Source of the DNA: Croceitalea dokdonensis DOKDO 023
GTDB taxonomy: Bacteria > Bacteroidota > Bacteroidia > Flavobacteriales > Flavobacteriaceae
Assembly: GCF_001306415.1 (NCBI RefSeq)
Contig: NZ_LDJX01000003.1
Location: 372,001 to 436,000, forward strand
DNA length: 64,000 bases
Reading direction: 5' to 3'
Shown here: positions 61,293-64,000 of the stretch, one piece after another
How the letters are laid out: each line of letters starts with the position of its first letter
Numbering within the stretch: the stretch's first letter is position 1
The notes under the pieces: generated by a model
The model's input: the letters and a program-made list of their open reading frames with translations, nothing else
The model's database searches: none
Told to the model about the DNA's origin: nothing
Program-made: the position numbers and the translations under genes

Positions 61293-63398
61293 TTAAAATT
61301 GAAAATTGATTCTAGCAAAAAATAAGCGCCCGGGGTTAATGAGCAGTTCTTGATCCATCCCGGCCAAGGGATTGTTCCCCGTAAAGTTCAAGAGATTATT
61401 GGCGCCCAATTGAACTTCATAATGTTTAAAAAAGGTCTTGCCAAAAGAAAGGTTGACCAAGGCAAAACCGTCTACAAAGGCGTTGTCCAAGGTGTCTATA
61501 ATATCGTTTCCATTTCTGTCCGTAAGGCCAAACCTACTTCTATAGACCACCCGTAGGTTGGCATTGGCGTCCCAAGCGGGTATTTCATAAAAGGTTTTAA
61601 AATTAAGGGTGTGCCTAGAGCGGTTTTCCAGCCCAAAATAATCATCACTGGTTAAGCGTACCGTTTGTAAGGTCTCATTATTTCTGGCAAAGACCTCTCC
61701 GTTTGCAATGGCTTCTTCTTTTTGTTTGTCAAAAGCATATAGTAATTGATAGCCCGCGGATATGCGTAGGTTTTCCAGTACCCTATACTTAAAGTCAACC
61801 TCCATGCCCTGGGTGTAGACACTTTCCCTATTAATGTAGCCAAACACATTTTGGCCATTGGTGCGGGAGGCAAGAATTCTGGTATCTATTAGGTTTTGAA
61901 AATCATTTCTAAAAAAATTGACATCAGAGGAAAACTTCCCTTTTTTGTAGGTAACCCCTAAATTGTATCCTATGGAACTCTCAGCGTCCAAAGGGTCTCC
62001 CAATTGGTCCTGGGCCACCACTAGGTTGGCTATCTCGCCATTGTCCAATAACCGTTGCATGGCCGCTGATTCCACTTCTTTGCCAAAAACGGCGTACCCG
62101 CCCCCAGCGGCGTTGGTAAAGTCAAGGAACAATTGCCTAAAATCAGGCGCTTTAAATCCATTTCCCACAGAACCACGAATGGCAAAATTACTGGTTATAT
62201 CGTACCGTGCAGATAATTTGGGGCTCAACTGGGAATTATATACGCTGTGGTTATCAAACCTTGCCCCTAGAATCAGGTTAAGTTTTTCTGTAGGTTTAAA
62301 ATCGTACTGGGCAAAAACATATTGCGAATCAAAGCTGACCCGTTCCGCAAAAAGAGATCGGTCTAAATTCTCAAAGTTGTAGCCTGCCCCCAAGGTTAGC
62401 GTGCCCGTACCGGAAAAGTTGTGGTTGAATCTGAGCTCTGGCCTTATTAAGGTCTGGTCAAAATCATTGTCCAATAAAATCTCGTTATTAATAGGGTCTA
62501 AGGTCTGCTCATTGGTCTGGTAATTGGTATAGTAGAGCTCGTATTCCAACTTGGATGTATCGGACAACTTGTGGTCAATGCGCAGATGGGCGTTGCTGTC
62601 CTGTTCTTCACTGGTGCCACTGGGCACATCAAATTCTTGGGTAAAGAACCTAGCAGAGCCAAAAAAGCGCCATTGTTCCGATACGTCCAAAAACACCCTT
62701 CCATTAAAGGTATAGTTAAAAAAGGGGTTTACGGTTTGTCCTTCTTGGGTAGGGGCCAGATCAAAACCGTCGGTACTCAGGCGGTCTGCAAATAGGCTGT
62801 ATCCAATTTTTCCTTTTCGCTGGCTTATGCTTACCGTAGTGTTTTGGTTATTAAAAGTTTCTGAACGATGCCCTACCTGGCCGCTGATATCCTCTGTTTT
62901 TGGTTTTTCCGTGATGATGTTGATGACCCCTCCTAGCGCCTCGGAGCCAAAGAGACTGGAAGAGGGACCTTTGACGATTTCTATTTGCTTGATATTGCCT
63001 ATGGCAAAGCGACTAAGGTCTAAATTACCGGCACTCCTACCTACAACGGGAACCCCATCAATCAAAACCAGAACATAGTCCGATGCAATGCCTTGTATCT
63101 GCACACCCTCACCTCCACCAATGGTGGCATCAGGGGTCATGACAATGCCCGTCTGTTCATTTAATATATCATCCAAACGGGTAACCCCGCTGCGTTGCAA
63201 TTGCTTTTTAGGAATTAAGGTAACAGGCAGGGGAAGGGAGGACAGCTGTCTTACGGTCCGGGTTGCAGTCACTACCACTTCATCCAGATTTTCCGTTAAG
63301 ATGGAATCTTTTGGCTTTTTGGTCTGCCCTATCAAAGGGGCCATACCTAAGAAAAAAAGTAAAAAATAATAACAAATATTATTTTTATTTAGATTCAT
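61293..63398 (-). CDS. TonB-dependent receptor, heme-type (HmuR-like)
   Basis: The 701-residue outer-membrane receptor starts with a signal peptide (YYFLLFFLGMAPLIGQ), then a TonB box-like LDEVVVTATR, the plug domain (IQGIASDYVLVLIDGVPVVGR; FGSEALGGVINIITEKP) and a barrel ending NPGRLFFARINFQF. With the HmuY-like lipoprotein after it, it probably moves heme through the outer membrane; the barrel does not show an unmistakable heme-binding His pair in the segments I read. A Fur-like site overlaps its promoter. Confidence 0.9.
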   Translation of the reverse strand: MNLNKNNICYYFLLFFLGMAPLIGQTKKPKDSILTENLDEVVVTATRTVRQLSSLPLPVTLIPKKQLQRSGVTRLDDILNEQTGIVMTPDATIGGGEGVQIQGIASDYVLVLIDGVPVVGRSAGNLDLSRFAIGNIKQIEIVKGPSSSLFGSEALGGVINIITEKPKTEDISGQVGHRSETFNNQNTTVSISQRKGKIGYSLFADRLSTDGFDLAPTQEGQTVNPFFNYTFNGRVFLDVSEQWRFFGSARFFTQEFDVPSGTSEEQDSNAHLRIDHKLSDTSKLEYELYYTNYQTNEQTLDPINNEILLDNDFDQTLIRPELRFNHNFSGTGTLTLGAGYNFENLDRSLFAERVSFDSQYVFAQYDFKPTEKLNLILGARFDNHSVYNSQLSPKLSARYDITSNFAIRGSVGNGFKAPDFRQLFLDFTNAAGGGYAVFGKEVESAAMQRLLDNGEIANLVVAQDQLGDPLDAESSIGYNLGVTYKKGKFSSDVNFFRNDFQNLIDTRILASRTNGQNVFGYINRESVYTQGMEVDFKYRVLENLRISAGYQLLYAFDKQKEEAIANGEVFARNNETLQTVRLTSDDYFGLENRSRHTLNFKTFYEIPAWDANANLRVVYRSRFGLTDRNGNDIIDTLDNAFVDGFALVNLSFGKTFFKHYEVQLGANNLLNFTGNNPLAGMDQELLINPGRLFFARINFQF

Positions 63399-63416
63399 TC
63401 TTGTTTAAATTTGTCG

Positions 63417-63448
63417 CAAATATATGTTTATTTTAATTCAATCTAAAT
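63417..63448 (-). promoter_or_regulatory. Promoter of the heme receptor overlapped by a Fur-like site
   Basis: On the minus strand TTTA (63447-63444), a 19-nt spacer and TATATTTG (63424-63417) form a Bacteroidota promoter. The inverted repeat ATTTTAA-N5-TCTAAAT (63430-63448 on the plus strand) covers the -33 box and spacer; its right arm equals the arm of the site at 34846 and the left arm matches five of seven positions. Repressor binding here would block transcription. Confidence 0.6.
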
Positions 63449-63500
63449 AAGCTTTAAAAATAATACTGTTAAAAACGGTCATTCACTAATACCAACAACA

Positions 63501-64000
63501 ATGAAAGAAAAAATTTTAGTTACAGCTTTAGCCATAGCGTTCACGGGTGCTTTACACGCCCAAAGTAAGAAAGACCAAGACCGTGAGGCAATTAAAGAAA
63601 TGTGCGGTTGTTTTGAGGTCACCTTTAACTTTGCTGAGACCTTTAGTTATAGTCAGGATTCCCTTTACAAACCTTCAAAGAATAAGGTGGATACGGCCTT
63701 GGAATGGGCCCAATTGGTCACGGACGCGGAAGATGAGGTGGTCATACAGCACATCTTGCAAGTAGGGAACCCCGCCAAACCTGCCATTGTAAAGCATTGG
63801 AGGCAAGATTGGTTATTTGAAAATACAGATCTGTACCTGTATAACGGGGACAACAATTGGACGTTCCACAAAAAAGATGCTGATGAAGTGGCCGGTCAAT
63901 GGACCCAAAAAGTCTATCAGGTAGATGATAGTCCCAGGTATGAGGGTACCGCTAGCTGGGTGCATGTAGACGGTAAAAGTTATTGGGAGAATACTGCACC
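63501..64000 (+). CDS. DUF6607-like secreted protein, N-terminal part
   Basis: The frame starts at the ATG at 63501 with a signal peptide (ILVTALAIAFTGALHAQ) and stays open to the window edge (166 codons). It resembles DUF6607, with MCGCFEVTFNFAETF near residue 34 and ALEWAQLVTDAEDEVVIQHILQ. The family accompanies heme and iron receptors in Bacteroidota and has no assigned activity; the Cys-Gly-Cys near the mature N-terminus is notable. It is divergent from the heme receptor, so the Fur-like site in between may control both. Confidence 0.8.
   Translation, partial: MKEKILVTALAIAFTGALHAQSKKDQDREAIKEMCGCFEVTFNFAETFSYSQDSLYKPSKNKVDTALEWAQLVTDAEDEVVIQHILQVGNPAKPAIVKHWRQDWLFENTDLYLYNGDNNWTFHKKDADEVAGQWTQKVYQVDDSPRYEGTASWVHVDGKSYWENTA

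Overview
The window looks like chromosomal DNA from a marine member of the Flavobacteriaceae (Bacteroidota). The evidence is TonB-dependent receptors with CarboxypepD-like N-termini, a secreted protease with a type IX secretion C-terminus, a dnaQ-dnaE fusion, a ligase/exonuclease/helicase repair cluster, housekeeping order typical of the group (serS-TPR-DUF4286-rsmA-mgtE), starts without Shine-Dalgarno sequences, and promoters of the Bacteroidota type (TTTG ... TAnnTTTG). The genus cannot be fixed from sequence alone.

Layout. 1-3.2 kb: DNA repair cluster on the minus strand (exonuclease, ATP-dependent ligase, start of an Lhr-like helicase) carrying GC-rich repeats. 3.4-9.8 kb: TerB-like protein, fructose bisphosphatase, acetyltransferase, aspartate kinase, a bifunctional aminolipid synthase (OlsF type) and a CarboxypepD-like protein. 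9.8-12.1 kb: an ArsR-controlled arsenic-type operon (arsR, DUF6428, membrane protein, ArsN1-like GNAT, arsC) without a visible efflux pump; three of its proteins end in Cys-Cys. 12.2-13.7 kb: TM2 protein, then a belt of decayed DNA with a broken acetyltransferase. 13.8-19.2 kb: a clan-A glycosidase-like lipoprotein, DUF4345, a GH3 glycosidase and an MFS transporter. 19.2-21.0 kb: hipBA with four regularly spaced operator-like sites. 21.4-26.7 kb: a frameshifted Tat-type aminotransferase, glutaryl-CoA dehydrogenase, trmN6, rimM and rpsP. 26.9-33.6 kb: DUF2383-like protein, a structured repeat, dnaE, trxA, DUF58. 33.7-34.2 kb: tRNA-Asp with an integrase remnant.

34.4-42.6 kb is the most distinctive region. 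It holds a small protein with a duplicated four-Cys motif, a membrane protein plus a helix-hairpin-helix lipoprotein, and facing them a four-gene operon (DUF4856 lipoprotein, imelysin lipoprotein, HTTM/gamma-carboxylase-like membrane protein, FecA-like receptor). Fur-like inverted repeats of the form ATTTAGA-N5-TCTAAAT stand in front of these units, and a related site overlaps the promoter of the heme receptor at 63.4 kb. I read this as one iron-responsive regulon with several uncharacterised components.

42.9-60.2 kb is mostly housekeeping: tRNA-Leu, prs, rplY, pth, a secreted metalloprotease with a lipoprotein partner, ribF, a second HTTM protein, serS, a TPR protein, DUF4286, GGCT-like, rsmA, mgtE, cupin and a D-2-hydroxyacid dehydrogenase. 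60.6-64 kb: a heme uptake locus (HmuY-like lipoprotein, TonB receptor, divergent DUF6607 protein cut by the window edge). No CRISPR array, intact transposase or rRNA gene was seen. Coordinates were counted by hand and protein families were assigned by recognition, not by database search.
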